A stretch of 64,000 bases of DNA from Falsiroseomonas sp051433165 (lineage in GTDB: Bacteria; Pseudomonadota; Alphaproteobacteria; Acetobacterales; Acetobacteraceae). The translations under genes were made by a program, and so were the position numbers. The notes under the pieces were generated by a model. The model searched no databases and was not told the DNA's origin. It saw nothing but the letters and a program-made list of their open reading frames with translations. This document shows, piece by piece, positions 25,383-35,400 of the stretch. The stretch's first letter is position 1; every line of letters begins with the position of its first letter. Location of the stretch: the NCBI RefSeq assembly GCF_051433165.1, contig NZ_JBHMFS010000006.1, positions 124,001-188,000 on the forward strand, given 5' to 3'.

Positions 25383-26348
25383 ATGCTGCCACCCGATGAC
25401 CAGCTCACCCTCTGCTTCGCCCATGTCGCCTACCGTTTCAGCGAGCGCTACGCCCAGCGCGGCGGCAAGCTGAAGCATTTCGAGGTGCGGAGCCTGGAGG
25501 AGCTGGAGGCGCGGCTGCCGGAGGCGGATGTGCTGCTGGTCTCCGGCATGTGGCGCAACCACCTGGCGGCGAAGGCGCCGCGGCTGAAGTTCATCCAGTC
25601 CATCAGCGCCGGCGTCGACCAGTACGACAAGGCGGTGCTGGCCGGGGCCGGCATCCGCCTCGCCTCGGCGCAGGGCGCGAACGCCAATGCGGTGTCCGAA
25701 CACGCCATGTCGCTGATTCTGGCGCAGGCACGGCTGCTGCCGCAGGCGCGCGACAACCAGGTGAAGCAGCATTGGCGTGGCATGATCGGCGACCTGACCC
25801 AGCGCGAGGATGAGCTTGGCGGCAAGACTCTGCTGGTGGTCGGCATCGGCCGCATCGGCGGGCGGCTGGCCCGCCTCGCCAAGGCCTTCGACATGAAGGT
25901 GGTGGGCCTGCGGCAGGACCCGTCCAAGGGCAGCGAGGGTGCGGATGAAATCCACGGCATGGATGCGCTGCACGCGCAGCTCGGCCGCGCCGACATCGTG
26001 GCGCTGACCTGCGCGCTGACGCCGGAGACGCGCGGCCTGATGAATGCCGCCGCCTTCGCCGCCATGAAGCCGGGTGCCACGCTGGTGAATGTGGCGCGCG
26101 GCGCGGTGTGCGACGAAGCGGCGCTGATCGCGGCACTCGCCTCCGGCCAGCTTGGCCAGGCGGCGCTGGATGTGACGGCGGAGGAGCCGCTGACCGGCGC
26201 CAGCCCGCTCTGGGCCATGCCGAACGTCTTCATCACGCCGCATACCGGGGGCGAGACGCGGGCCTATGAGGGCAATGTGCTGGACCTGCTGGAAGCCAAC
26301 CTGCCCCGCCTGCGGGCCGGGGAGAAGCTGGTCAACCAGGTGGTGTGA
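25383..26348 (+). CDS. D-2-hydroxyacid dehydrogenase, NAD(P)-dependent
   Basis: A 321-residue D-isomer-specific dehydrogenase. The NAD motif is VVGIGRIGGRLARLAKAF. The active site shows the Arg in VNVARGAVCDEAAL, the Glu in DVTAEEPLTG and the His in FITPHTGG. The start ATG has an AGGAGA site. It reduces 2-keto acids or oxidises D-2-hydroxy acids; the natural substrate cannot be told. It is separate from, but near, the FAD-linked D-2-hydroxyacid enzyme further upstream. Confidence 0.92.
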   Translation: MLPPDDQLTLCFAHVAYRFSERYAQRGGKLKHFEVRSLEELEARLPEADVLLVSGMWRNHLAAKAPRLKFIQSISAGVDQYDKAVLAGAGIRLASAQGANANAVSEHAMSLILAQARLLPQARDNQVKQHWRGMIGDLTQREDELGGKTLLVVGIGRIGGRLARLAKAFDMKVVGLRQDPSKGSEGADEIHGMDALHAQLGRADIVALTCALTPETRGLMNAAAFAAMKPGATLVNVARGAVCDEAALIAALASGQLGQAALDVTAEEPLTGASPLWAMPNVFITPHTGGETRAYEGNVLDLLEANLPRLRAGEKLVNQVV

Positions 26349-26447
26349 CGGGTTGCGCCGGAGGCATGGCCGCCACGCGGTATGTATCCGGCTGGCCTGC
26401 CAAATGCGGCCGGGGCGGCGTCTTGCCTTGATTTCCCGGCCATTGCG

Positions 26448-26459
26448 GCGCATATGCGC
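26448..26459. promoter_or_regulatory. 12-bp perfect palindrome in the 237-base leader of the helicase gene
   Basis: GCGCATATGCGC lies in the 237-base non-coding stretch before the DEAD-box gene, 127 bases before the start chosen. It could be an operator or a cold-responsive leader element; no partner site is visible. The rest of the leader is GC-rich with no clear -10 box. Confidence 0.3.
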
Positions 26460-26585
26460 TGCATCCCGCCCGGCCCCGCCAAGCGCCCGTCATTGCGCCT
26501 GTGGGGCGCCCCCGCCGAATGCGCGTCCCTGCGGGGATGCGTGCAGGTGGCGGGCAGGTCCGAGGCATGCAGAGAACCAAGCACG

Positions 26586-28745
26586 TTGAGCGATCATAGC
26601 GACGCGACCGCCCCGCGCGCGGCCGAGACCGAACACACCACCGCCCCGGCCGAAGCCGGCATCCCCGCGACGGAAACGTCCGCGGTGGCTGCGCCTGCGG
26701 AGGCTGCGGACGCGGCCCCCGCGCCGCGCAAGCGCCGGGCACCAAGCGCCAAGACCCCGGCGGCCCGCACCGCCAAGGCGGAAGCTGGCACGGAGGCGGA
26801 GCCCGCACCCGCACGCAAGCCCAGGACACGCAAGGCCGCCGCGCCCAAGGCCGAAGCACCCCTGCTCGCAGAGGCGCCGGCCGCCGAACCGGCAGCGGAG
26901 CCCGTCGCCGAGATCTCGGCGCCGGAGTCCGTTGTGGCGCCGGCCTCGGAAACGGCTCAGCCCGTGGCGGAAACGCCGGTGGCCGAGCCTGTTGCCGAAA
27001 GCCCTGCGCTGACCGAGGCCGAGGCCGAAGCCGCCAAGGATGAGGCGGAGGAAGCCGCGAGCTGGGCCGCGGAGGAACCGCCGCGCACGACCTTCACTGA
27101 TCTCGGCCTGTCCGAGCCGATCCTGCGGGCTGTTGCCGAGACCGGCTACCTGCACCCGACGCCGATTCAGGAACAGGCGATCCCGATAATCCTGATGGGC
27201 CGGGACGTGCTGGGCTGCGCGCAGACCGGCACCGGCAAGACCGCCGGCTTCACCCTGCCGATGCTCGACATCCTGGCCGGGTCCCGGGCCAAGGCGCGCA
27301 TGCCGCGGTCCTTGATCCTGGAGCCGACGCGCGAGCTGGCGCTGCAGGTTGCCGAGAACTTCGTGAAGTACGGCAAGCACCTGAACCTGAATCATGCCCT
27401 GCTGATTGGCGGCGAGAGCATGAACGACCAGCGCGACGTGCTCGAAAAGGGCGTGGACGTGCTGATCGCGACGCCGGGCCGGTTGCTCGACCTGTTCGAT
27501 CGCGGCCGCATCCTGCTGGCCGACTGCAAGGTGCTCGTCATCGACGAGGCCGATCGCATGCTGGACATGGGCTTCATCCCGGATGTCGAGCGCATCGTTT
27601 CCATGCTGCCGCGCATGCGCCAGACGCTGTTCTTCTCCGCCACCATGGCGCCCGAGATCCGGCGCCTGGCCGATGCCTTCCTGCAGAACCCGCGCGAGAT
27701 CACCGTCTCCGCCCCCGCGACCGTCGCTTCCACCATCACCACAGGCCTCGTCTGGGTGCGGGAGCATGAGAAGCGGGAGGCGCTGCGCCAGCTTCTGAAC
27801 AAGGAAGACGTGCAGAACGCGCTGATCTTCTGCAACCGCAAGGTCGAGGTCGACGTCCTCTATAAGTCGCTGAAGAAGCACGGCTTCTCGGTTGGCGCGC
27901 TGCATGGCGACCTGGAGCAGTCGGTGCGCTTCGCGACGCTGAACCGCTTCAAGGCGAATGAGGTCCAGCTTCTGGTGTGCAGCGATGTGGCGGCGCGTGG
28001 CCTCGACATCGGCGGGCTCAGCCATGTCTTCAACTTCGACGTGCCCTTCCATGCCGAGGACTATGTCCACCGCATCGGCCGCACCGGTCGCGCGGGGCGC
28101 GAGGGCAAGGCCTATTCGCTGGCCGTGCCCGAGGATGCGAAATCCGTCGCCGCGATCGAGCGCCTGACCGGCAAGCCGATTCCGCGCATGGAAATCGCGG
28201 GTCTGGAGCCGGTGACGGCCGAGGAAATCGAGGAAGGCGCCAAGGCCCGCCGTGGCCGGGGCGGCCGCGCCGCGCCGGGTGGGCGTGAGGCTGCTGGTGG
28301 CAAGGGCCGTGGGCGTGGCCGGGGCGAAGCGCCGCGCCGTGACGCGCCGCCGCCGCGTGCCGAGGAGGCCGTGCGCGCCGAGCGTCCGCCGCGGGAGGAT
28401 CGCGGCCCACGCCGTGATGCCCGCCCGCCGCGGGACGAGGCAGCCCCGCCACGTGAGGAAGCCCGTCCGCCGCGCGGCGAGGCACGTCCGCCGCGCGACG
28501 AGGCACGTCCGCCACGTGAGGATGCGCGTCCGCCGCGTGACGAGGCGCGTCCGCGCCGTGGGGACACGAAGCGTGAGGAGCCGCAGTCACTGGAGGCGCG
28601 CCGCGAGGAATTCCGGCGCGAACGCCGGGAAGACCGCGAGGCCGGTCCCTCCCCTCTCGGCTTCGGCGATACGGTACCGGCATTCATGCTGCTGAGCGTG
28701 CCGAAGCCGCGGCGCGATCCTGGCTCGGATGCCGAGGCGGCCTGA
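26586..28745 (+). CDS. DEAD-box RNA helicase with long low-complexity tails
   Basis: About 719 residues from the TTG chosen here (a weak choice; the frame is open further upstream to an ATG at 26382 but no ribosome site fits). The first 165 residues are Ala/Pro/Glu-rich with a basic patch (KPRTRKAAAPK). The core has the Q motif PTPIQEQAIP, AQTGTGKT, PTRELALQ, VLVIDEADRML, SAT, and HRIGRTGRAGREG. The C-terminal 170 residues are Arg/Gly then Arg/Pro-rich, with a seven-residue repeat (consensus EARPPRD) seven times over. This is the RhlE/DeaD type that remodels RNA in ribosome assembly or mRNA decay. The tails likely bind RNA and may drive condensation (inference). Confidence 0.93.
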   Translation: MSDHSDATAPRAAETEHTTAPAEAGIPATETSAVAAPAEAADAAPAPRKRRAPSAKTPAARTAKAEAGTEAEPAPARKPRTRKAAAPKAEAPLLAEAPAAEPAAEPVAEISAPESVVAPASETAQPVAETPVAEPVAESPALTEAEAEAAKDEAEEAASWAAEEPPRTTFTDLGLSEPILRAVAETGYLHPTPIQEQAIPIILMGRDVLGCAQTGTGKTAGFTLPMLDILAGSRAKARMPRSLILEPTRELALQVAENFVKYGKHLNLNHALLIGGESMNDQRDVLEKGVDVLIATPGRLLDLFDRGRILLADCKVLVIDEADRMLDMGFIPDVERIVSMLPRMRQTLFFSATMAPEIRRLADAFLQNPREITVSAPATVASTITTGLVWVREHEKREALRQLLNKEDVQNALIFCNRKVEVDVLYKSLKKHGFSVGALHGDLEQSVRFATLNRFKANEVQLLVCSDVAARGLDIGGLSHVFNFDVPFHAEDYVHRIGRTGRAGREGKAYSLAVPEDAKSVAAIERLTGKPIPRMEIAGLEPVTAEEIEEGAKARRGRGGRAAPGGREAAGGKGRGRGRGEAPRRDAPPPRAEEAVRAERPPREDRGPRRDARPPRDEAAPPREEARPPRGEARPPRDEARPPREDARPPRDEARPRRGDTKREEPQSLEARREEFRRERREDREAGPSPLGFGDTVPAFMLLSVPKPRRDPGSDAEAA
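28416..28562 (+). repeat. seven 21-bp repeats in the helicase C-terminal tail
   Basis: Seven in-frame 21-bp units code for variants of D/E-ARPPR-D/E/G. The units differ mostly at third positions, so this is an older array under protein-level selection rather than a fresh expansion. Confidence 0.85.
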
Positions 28746-28900
28746 ACGGCTCGCCTTGAATTGGTTGCCGCGCGGTTGCCGGATGCCGGGGACCGCGCCA
28801 GATTAGGTAAGCGGGACCTTCGGGTTCCGGCCAGCCCTTTCCGTATCTCGGGCCCTTACCCTGGCTTTGCCGGATACGAGGCCGCCCCCAGGAGGAAGCC

Positions 28901-30148
28901 ATGAACGTCGTTACCCCGGTGCCCAGCAGCGCAGGCGCACCCATCGAGGCCCAAGGCACGGCCAAGGCATCCGGCAAGTCCAGCTTCACCTGGGACGATC
29001 CCCTGCTGCTCGACCTGGAGCTGTCGGAAGACGAGCGCATGATCCGCGATGCGGCGCGCGACTTCTGCCAGGAAAAGCTGATGCCGCGCGTGCTCATGGC
29101 CAACCGGAACGAGAGTTTCGACCGGGAAATCATGAACGAGTTCGGCGAGATGGGCTTTTTGGGCGCGACGCTCGAGGGCTATGGCTGCGCAGGCGTGAAC
29201 TACGTCTCCTACGGGCTGATCTCCCGCGAGGTGGAGCGGGTCGATAGCGGCTACCGTTCCGCTTTCTCGGTGCAGTCGTCCCTGGTCATGTACCCGATCC
29301 ACGCCTTCGGCTCCGAAGAGCAGAAGCAGAAGTTTCTGCCGAAGCTGCGGACCGGCGAGTGGGTGGGCTGCTTCGGCCTGACCGAGCCGGATGCGGGCTC
29401 CGACCCCTCCTCCATGCGCACCCGCGCCAAGAAGGTGGATGGCGGCTACCTGGTCAGCGGTTCCAAGACCTGGATCACCAATTCGCCCATCGCCGACGTG
29501 GCGGTGGTCTGGGCCAAGGACGACGAGGGCATCCTGCGCGGGTTCCTGCTGGAGCGCGGCATGAAGGGACTTTCCTTCCCGAAAATTGAAGGAAAATTCA
29601 GCCTGCGCGCCTCCGTCACCGGCATGATCATGATGGATGAGGTCTTTGTGCCGGAGGAGAACAAGCTCCCCGGCGTGAAGTCGCTCGCCGGCCCCTTCTC
29701 CTGCCTCAACCGGGCGCGCTACGGCATCGCCTGGGGGGCGCTGGGCGCTGCCGAATTCTGCTGGCATGCGGCGCGAACCTACACGCTGGAGCGCAAGATG
29801 TTCGGCCGTCCGCTGGCGCAGACTCAGCTGGTGCAGAAGAAGCTGGCTGACATGCAGACCGAGATCACGCTAGGCCTGCACGCCGTGCTGCGCGTCGGCC
29901 GGCTGTTCGACGAGCACAAGGTCGCGCCGGAGATGATCTCCCTGGTCAAGCGCAACAATTGCGGCAAGTCGCTGGATATCGCGCGCATGTCGCGGGACAT
30001 GCATGGCGGCAACGGGATCGTCGACGAGTATCACGTGATCCGTCACGTCATGAACCTGGAGACGGTGAACACCTATGAGGGCACGCATGACGTCCATGCG
30101 CTGATCCTCGGCCGCGCCCAGACCGGCCTGAACGCCTTCGGCGGCTGA
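28901..30148 (+). CDS. gcdH: glutaryl-CoA dehydrogenase
   Basis: A 415-residue acyl-CoA dehydrogenase. Motifs include CFGLTEPDAGSDPSSM (FAD-binding loop), VSGSKTWITNSPIAD, RYGIAWGALGAAEFC and the C-terminal ETVNTYEGTHDVHALILGRAQTG, with the catalytic base Glu393. The NTYEGTHDVHAL form and overall length are typical of GcdH, which converts glutaryl-CoA to crotonyl-CoA with decarboxylation in lysine and tryptophan breakdown. A strong AGGAGGAA site lies six bases before the ATG. A hairpin terminator follows. Confidence 0.94.
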   Translation: MNVVTPVPSSAGAPIEAQGTAKASGKSSFTWDDPLLLDLELSEDERMIRDAARDFCQEKLMPRVLMANRNESFDREIMNEFGEMGFLGATLEGYGCAGVNYVSYGLISREVERVDSGYRSAFSVQSSLVMYPIHAFGSEEQKQKFLPKLRTGEWVGCFGLTEPDAGSDPSSMRTRAKKVDGGYLVSGSKTWITNSPIADVAVVWAKDDEGILRGFLLERGMKGLSFPKIEGKFSLRASVTGMIMMDEVFVPEENKLPGVKSLAGPFSCLNRARYGIAWGALGAAEFCWHAARTYTLERKMFGRPLAQTQLVQKKLADMQTEITLGLHAVLRVGRLFDEHKVAPEMISLVKRNNCGKSLDIARMSRDMHGGNGIVDEYHVIRHVMNLETVNTYEGTHDVHALILGRAQTGLNAFGG

Positions 30149-30158
30149 AACGAAACGA

Positions 30159-30191
30159 AACCCCGGTTGCTGCGTCGCAGTAACCGGGGTT
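30159..30191 (+). terminator. hairpin terminator after gcdH
   Basis: A 10-bp perfect stem (AACCCCGGTT / AACCGGGGTT) continues through a G/T wobble into an inner CTGCG / CGCAG stem. Only a short T-run (TTT) follows. The start of the next gene is 28 bases beyond, so read-through may be partial. Confidence 0.65.
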
Positions 30192-30218
30192 ACGCTTTGG
30201 GCATCAGGAGTATCCCAG

Positions 30219-31187
30219 ATGCCCACACGTCGCGCCCTCGGCGCTGCCGCCCTTACCCTGCTTGCTGCCCCCGCGGTCCATGCCCAGGGCGCCTGGCCGA
30301 ACCGGCAGGTGCGGCTGCTTGTGGGCTTCGCGCCGGGCGGCTTCACGGACATCGTCGCCCGCGCCATCGCGGAGCAATACACCGCCATCCTCGGCCAGAA
30401 TTTCGTGGTGGAGAACCGCTCCGGCGCCTCCGGCACGATTGCCGCGGATGCGGTGGCCAAGGCGCCGGCGGATGGCTCCGTGCTGCTGCTGGGCCACTCC
30501 ACGCCGAATGCGGTGGCCGCCGCGCTGTTCTCCAACCTGCCCTATGACCCGCTGAATGATCTGACGGCGGTGGCGCAACTGGCCGTGCACCCGCATCTGC
30601 TGGTGGTGCCGGCTGCATCCCCCTTCCGCAGCACGGCGGCGCTGATCGAGGCGGCGCGGGTGCGGCCGGGAGCGATTTCCTACTGCTCCGCCGGGATCGG
30701 GTCCGTCCACCACACGGCCTGTTCCATGCTGGCGCAGCGGGCCGGGGTGGAGTTCACCCATGTGCCCTATCGCGGCAGCGCGCCCGCCATGGCGGATCTG
30801 ATCGCCGGGCGGGTGGACATGACGATCGAGGGCATCAATACGGTGGGCCCGATGATCGCCGATGGGCGGCTGCGCCCGCTGGCCGCCGGCACGCTGGCGC
30901 GCATCGGCCCGCTGCCCGATCTGACGACGCTGCAGGAACAGGGCTATGGCGATATCGATGCGCAGAGCTGGGTCGGCATCTTCGGCCCGGCCGGGCTGCC
31001 GGCGGAGGTGGTGACGAAGCTCGGCGCGGCGTCCGACCAGGCGATGGGCGCACCGGCTTTCCAGCGCATCCTGACCACAGGCGGGTCCATCCCCGCCAGC
31101 CGCCGCGGCGCCGAATTCCGCGCCTTCCTGGCGATGGAGATCGAGCGCTACAAGGCGGTGCTGGGGGATGGGAAGATCGCGCTGTAG
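30219..31187 (+). CDS. Bug/TctC-family periplasmic solute receptor (second)
   Basis: A 322-residue receptor like the one at the left end: signal peptide MPTRRALGAAALTLLAAPAVHAQGA, then WPNRQVRLLVGFAPGGFTDIVARAI, VVENRSGASGTIAADAVAKAPADG and THVPYRGSAPAMADL. It has a CAGGAG site and no TctAB partner. By position after gcdH it might bind a dicarboxylate such as glutarate, but this is only inference. It converges on pppA with seven bases between the stops. Confidence 0.9.
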   Translation: MPTRRALGAAALTLLAAPAVHAQGAWPNRQVRLLVGFAPGGFTDIVARAIAEQYTAILGQNFVVENRSGASGTIAADAVAKAPADGSVLLLGHSTPNAVAAALFSNLPYDPLNDLTAVAQLAVHPHLLVVPAASPFRSTAALIEAARVRPGAISYCSAGIGSVHHTACSMLAQRAGVEFTHVPYRGSAPAMADLIAGRVDMTIEGINTVGPMIADGRLRPLAAGTLARIGPLPDLTTLQEQGYGDIDAQSWVGIFGPAGLPAEVVTKLGAASDQAMGAPAFQRILTTGGSIPASRRGAEFRAFLAMEIERYKAVLGDGKIAL

Positions 31188-31194
31188 CGGCGCA

Positions 31195-31905
31195 TCAACC
31201 CGCGCGGACGGTGATGGCGGTCACATTGTCCCGCGCGCCATTGGCGAGAGCGGCCTGCAACAGCAACTCCGCGCCAAAGCCATCGGCCAGCATGCGGCCG
31301 ATCTCGGCCTCCGGCACCGCTTTGAACAGGCCATCGCTGCACAGCAGGAACAGGTCGCCCGGGGCCAGGCGGGCGCTGGTCTTGTCCAGCTCCAGCGCGC
31401 CCTCCGCCCCCACCGCGCGGGTGATGATGTTGGCCTGGGGGTGGGACTCGGCCTCATCCTCCCGCAGCACGCCCTGGTCCACTAGGTCCTGCACCAGGCT
31501 GTGGTCGCGGGTCAGGCGGGTGAAGGCGCCGTCGCGCAGCAGGTAAATGCGGCTGTCACCCACCCAGAGGCAGGCGAAATGCCCGCCGCGGGCCAGCAGC
31601 ACCACCAGCGTCGTCGCGATCATCCGGCCCGGCCCGGCCTGGGCCGCCTGGTGCTGCAATTCCGCATGCACGGCAGTGATCCGCAGCCGCACCTGCGCCA
31701 GCATTTCGGCCGCCGAGAGCGCCGGGGGCAGGTCCTGCAGCGCGGCGACCACGGCGGCGGAGGCCACATCGCCGGCGCCATGCCCACCCGCGCCATCGGC
31801 CACCGCCCAGAGCCCGACATCGGGGCGGTCCAGCAAGGCATCCTCGTTGCGATGCCGCACCGCGCCGGGGTGGGTGGCGGCCTCGCTGGTCAATGCGCCC
31901 TTCAT
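31195..31905 (-). CDS. pppA: PP2C-type protein phosphatase of the T6SS, PppA
   Basis: A 236-residue PP2C phosphatase: HRNEDALLDRPDVGLWAVADGAGGHGAG (metal Asp residues), GDSRIYLLRDGAFTRLTRDHS, LFLLCSDGLF and NGARDNVTAITVRA. The start was placed at the ATG overlapping the tagF stop (ATGA). In T6SS loci PppA reverses phosphorylation by the kinase PpkA, here most likely on the FHA protein TagH or, as in Agrobacterium, TssL. It is the last gene of the minus-strand block. Confidence 0.93.
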   Translation of the reverse strand: MKGALTSEAATHPGAVRHRNEDALLDRPDVGLWAVADGAGGHGAGDVASAAVVAALQDLPPALSAAEMLAQVRLRITAVHAELQHQAAQAGPGRMIATTLVVLLARGGHFACLWVGDSRIYLLRDGAFTRLTRDHSLVQDLVDQGVLREDEAESHPQANIITRAVGAEGALELDKTSARLAPGDLFLLCSDGLFKAVPEAEIGRMLADGFGAELLLQAALANGARDNVTAITVRAG

Positions 31906-32420
31906 CCCCCGCCCTCCAGCAGCACACGGAACAGCATCGGCGGTGGCAGGGCCGGCAGCGGCCAGTGGTGCTCGGGTGTCAGCCACCAGCCTTCCTCGGG
32001 TGCTGCGCCCTCCGCCCAGGGTTCGGGCAGGGCGGCCAGCAGCGTATCGGCATCCTGGCCGAGCGCACGGGCCTGCTGGCCGGCGGCGTGCAGTTGATCG
32101 AACCAGGCCTCCGCGGGAGGCGGGGCGTGGTCGGGCAGAAGCGCCGCCAGGGTCAGCGGGTAGCGGCGGCCGACCATGTCCTCGCTCGCCAAAATCACCC
32201 CGGCAACACGGGATGTGCCGCAGGCGCCGGCTGGCAGCAGGAAGCGCCAGGCGGGGGCGGCTTCCCAGGCGGCGGCGAATTCCGCCTCGCCCAGATCGTC
32301 GCGCAGGGCCGAAAGCCCGGCTTGCAGCCATTCGTCCCAGGGCAGGGCAAAATCCTCCGGCAGCGCGCGCCGCAGGAAATCGCCATGCGCCGGCAGCTTA
32401 CCGAGGAAACCGGGGGGCAT
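31902..32420 (-). CDS. tagF: T6SS-associated protein TagF
   Basis: A 172-residue TagF (DUF2094): GFLGKLPAHGDFLRRALPEDFALPWDEWLQAGL at the N-terminus, WRFLLPAGACG and the GRRYPLTLAALL strand. TagF proteins repress T6SS firing after translation, in Pseudomonas by holding the FHA protein. In Agrobacterium TagF and PppA are one fused protein; here they are separate but overlap by four bases. Confidence 0.92.
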   Translation of the reverse strand: MPPGFLGKLPAHGDFLRRALPEDFALPWDEWLQAGLSALRDDLGEAEFAAAWEAAPAWRFLLPAGACGTSRVAGVILASEDMVGRRYPLTLAALLPDHAPPPAEAWFDQLHAAGQQARALGQDADTLLAALPEPWAEGAAPEEGWWLTPEHHWPLPALPPPMLFRVLLEGGG

Positions 32421-32438
32421 GTCAGGCGCCCGGCCGGA

Positions 32439-35400
32439 TCATGGCGCCAGCGCCGGGCAACGGAAATCCTGCAACTCACGCAGCCCGAAGGGATGCATGA
32501 TGGAGGAGGCGCGCAGCTCGAACTCCGCGCGCCGGTCGCCATGCTGCACCGTCAGGCGTAGCCGGTCCGCCGCGCGGGTCGTGGTCAGCCGGCCGCGCGA
32601 GACCAGACGCATCGCCGCCCAGGCGCCATCGGTGGCCAGCGGCCCGGCGGAGCTGGGTGGGTCGAAGGTGAGCGTGATGCCGCCGCGCGCCGGCCATTGC
32701 ATCGGGATGGGGCGGCTGGTGGCGCCTTCGCCTGCCAGCACCACGCGGTTGCCCTCCACCTCCAGCACCGCGACGGTGGCGCCGGGGTCAATGCCGAGCG
32801 GCACCAGCTCGAAGCGCAGCCCCATGGCGGCCCCGGCGGCACCGGCCGGCCAGAAGGCGTCGCGGATGGCGGCGGCGCGCTGGAATTGCAGCAGATCCGC
32901 CGGGGTGACGGGCGGCACCAGGCCATCGGCGGCCACCGGCCGCCAGGGGCGCTGGGTGGTGTCGACGAAGTTGCGCAGATGCTGGGCGAAGAACTGGTCG
33001 AAGACGCCACCCGGGCCGAACAGCCGGACGAAATCATCATAGGGTGTGTCGGCGGCGGAAATCGTCTGGCGGAACGGGAAGCGCGTCTCCAGCCCTCGGC
33101 AGAAGGGCGCCAGCGCCGCGCCGCCCGCCGCCGCGATGGCGGCGCGTGCGCCGCCGCTGCGGGCGGTGGCGGTGGACAGCGACAGGGTGGTCAGCCAGCG
33201 GGAGAGTGGCTCGGGCGCGCGCTGCGCCTCCGCCGCCAGGCGCTGGCCGGGGTCGAGGCCGATGCTGGGGGGAATGACCGTGCCGGGTGGGGAGGACACG
33301 ACGCGCGCCACCTGCACATACAGCTCGTTCACGATGGCCAGGATGGCGTCCAGCGGCTGGCCTGCGACCTCCCGCAGCGGCTTGAAGCGCTCCTCCACGA
33401 TGGTTGCGACCGGGGCGGCGGAGGAAGGCTGCAAGGCGGCGCCGACCGCGGCGGCGAGGCGGCTGCTGGTCGCAGCCTGCTGCGCGGCATCAGCGGCGGC
33501 GGCGGCGCCGGGCGGCGCCTCGGGCGGCGTGCCCGGGGAAAGCTGGCGGGCGGCGCCGCGCAGCACGTCGCGCAGGGGGGAGTTGGGCGCGCCGAGCAGG
33601 TTCAGCGCCTCCGCCGCCTGGGGCAGGCTGCTGAAGGGCGGCAGCACGATGTCGGCCAGCATGGCCTGCCAGGCGCGGGCGTAATCCTCCGCATACAGGC
33701 GCAGCACCGAGGCTTCGAGCTGGCGCGGGTCGCCGGCCATGGCTGTGGCGGCCTCCGGCCCCAGCACCCAGCTTTCGGAGGCCGCTTCCAGGATGGCGCG
33801 GGGCAGTTGCGGCAGCAGCGCCTTGTGCAGCCCATCCACCGTGAACAGGCCGGGCACGGCGAGCTCCGCGATCGGGCGGCCCGAGGCGGTGGCGAACCAG
33901 CGCTGGCCGGCAACCCCCATGGCATCGCCGGGCTTCCAGGGCTGCGTGCTGTTCGCCGCCGTCCGCAGGCGGCTGTAGATGCGCTCGGCCATCGGCAGGC
34001 GGGAGAAGATGCGCCGCGCCTGGTCCACCAGCGCGCCATCCAGCGCGTAGCGGCTGAAATCGGTGGCGAGCAGGGCGTTCAGATGGCCGGCCAGCGCATC
34101 GCGCACCGGCGTGCCGACGGCGCCGGGGAAGGCCTGCTGCCAGTCCAGCGTCATCCATTCCTGCACCAGCGCTCGGTCCATCGGGCCGGCGCGACCGAGC
34201 ATCAGGTAGATGCGGGTGGCCTCGTACAGGAATTCGGGGCGCTGCATGCCGGCGCGGATCTGGTTTTCCAGCCGGGCCAGCAGGCGCGGCAGCAGCACGC
34301 GGTCGAGCGCGTTTTCGTAGGAGAGGCCGCCGGCCTCCACCAGCTTCGCCTCCTGGCTCAGCCCGAGGCCGACGCCATCGGCGCGGGCGGCATCCGGCAG
34401 TGCGCGGGTGGCATCCAGATAGGGGATGACGCGCAGCAGCTCGTCATTCGCAGTGATGCGATCCAGCGGTAGGCCTTGCGCGGCCTGTTCGGACCGGGTG
34501 ATGGCGGCTTCCAGCGCCGCGCGGCGCGTGGATTCGGCATTCACCGCGGCGTAGCCCCAGGCGCCGCCGCCGATCAGCAGCAGCAGCGCCGCGGCCCAGG
34601 CGCCGGCCTGCACCAGGCGGCCGCGCTGGGCCTGGCCGCGATCCCGTGCCGCCAGCCGCGCCTCGCCGAACACCACATCCCGCAGCAGCCGGCCGAGGAA
34701 GTAGCTGCGCCCCTTCTGGCCCATGACGGAGGCCGGGCGGCGCGGATCCAGGCCGAAGGCGCGGGAGAGTGCGCCGGTCAGCCGGTCGATCGGCGTGCCT
34801 TCCTGGGTGCCGGAGGTAAAGTAGATGCCGCGCAGGAAGGGCGCGGGGTCGAGCTTGGATCCGCCAAAGGCCGCGGTGACGAAGGCCTGCAACGGCGCTT
34901 CCAGTGAGGCGAATTGCGCCGGGAAGCCGCCGATGCGGGCGCGCTGTTCCGGGCCGCGCTCGGCCTGCAGGCGTTCCAGCAGCCGGTCCTGCAAGCGCTG
35001 GGTCAGCGCCGCGAATTCGGTTGGCAGGCTGGTGGCATGGCCCTCGGGCCCCGCCTTTTCGGGGAAGGTGACGCCCCAGACCTGGGCGCGGGTTTCCTTG
35101 TCGAGATCGTCGAAGAATTCGGAAAAACCGACAATGAGATCGGCCTTGCTGACGACGAAATAGACCGGCAGGCGCTGGCCGAGCTTCTGTTCCAGCTCCC
35201 GGATCCGGCTGCGCACGGTCTGGGCATGCGCGTCCCGCTGCGCCGCATCCAGCCGGCTGATCATATCCGCGCCGAATGCCACGACCACGCCGTTCAAAGG
35301 CTGCTTCGGCCGCTGCCGCTTCAGTAGGTCGAGGAAGCGTTCCCAGCCAGCCTTGTCCGCCTGCGCGTCCGAATCCTGGGTGGTGTAGCGGCCGGCGGTG

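Noticed and set aside
26382..26585. N-terminal extension of the DEAD-box helicase from an ATG at 26382
   Set aside because: No ribosome site fits and the extension has no family resemblance; it reads like untranslated leader. The TTG start is still uncertain.
28416..28562. CRISPR-like array
   Set aside because: The units are in-frame coding repeats with no spacers; they are protein repeats of the helicase tail.
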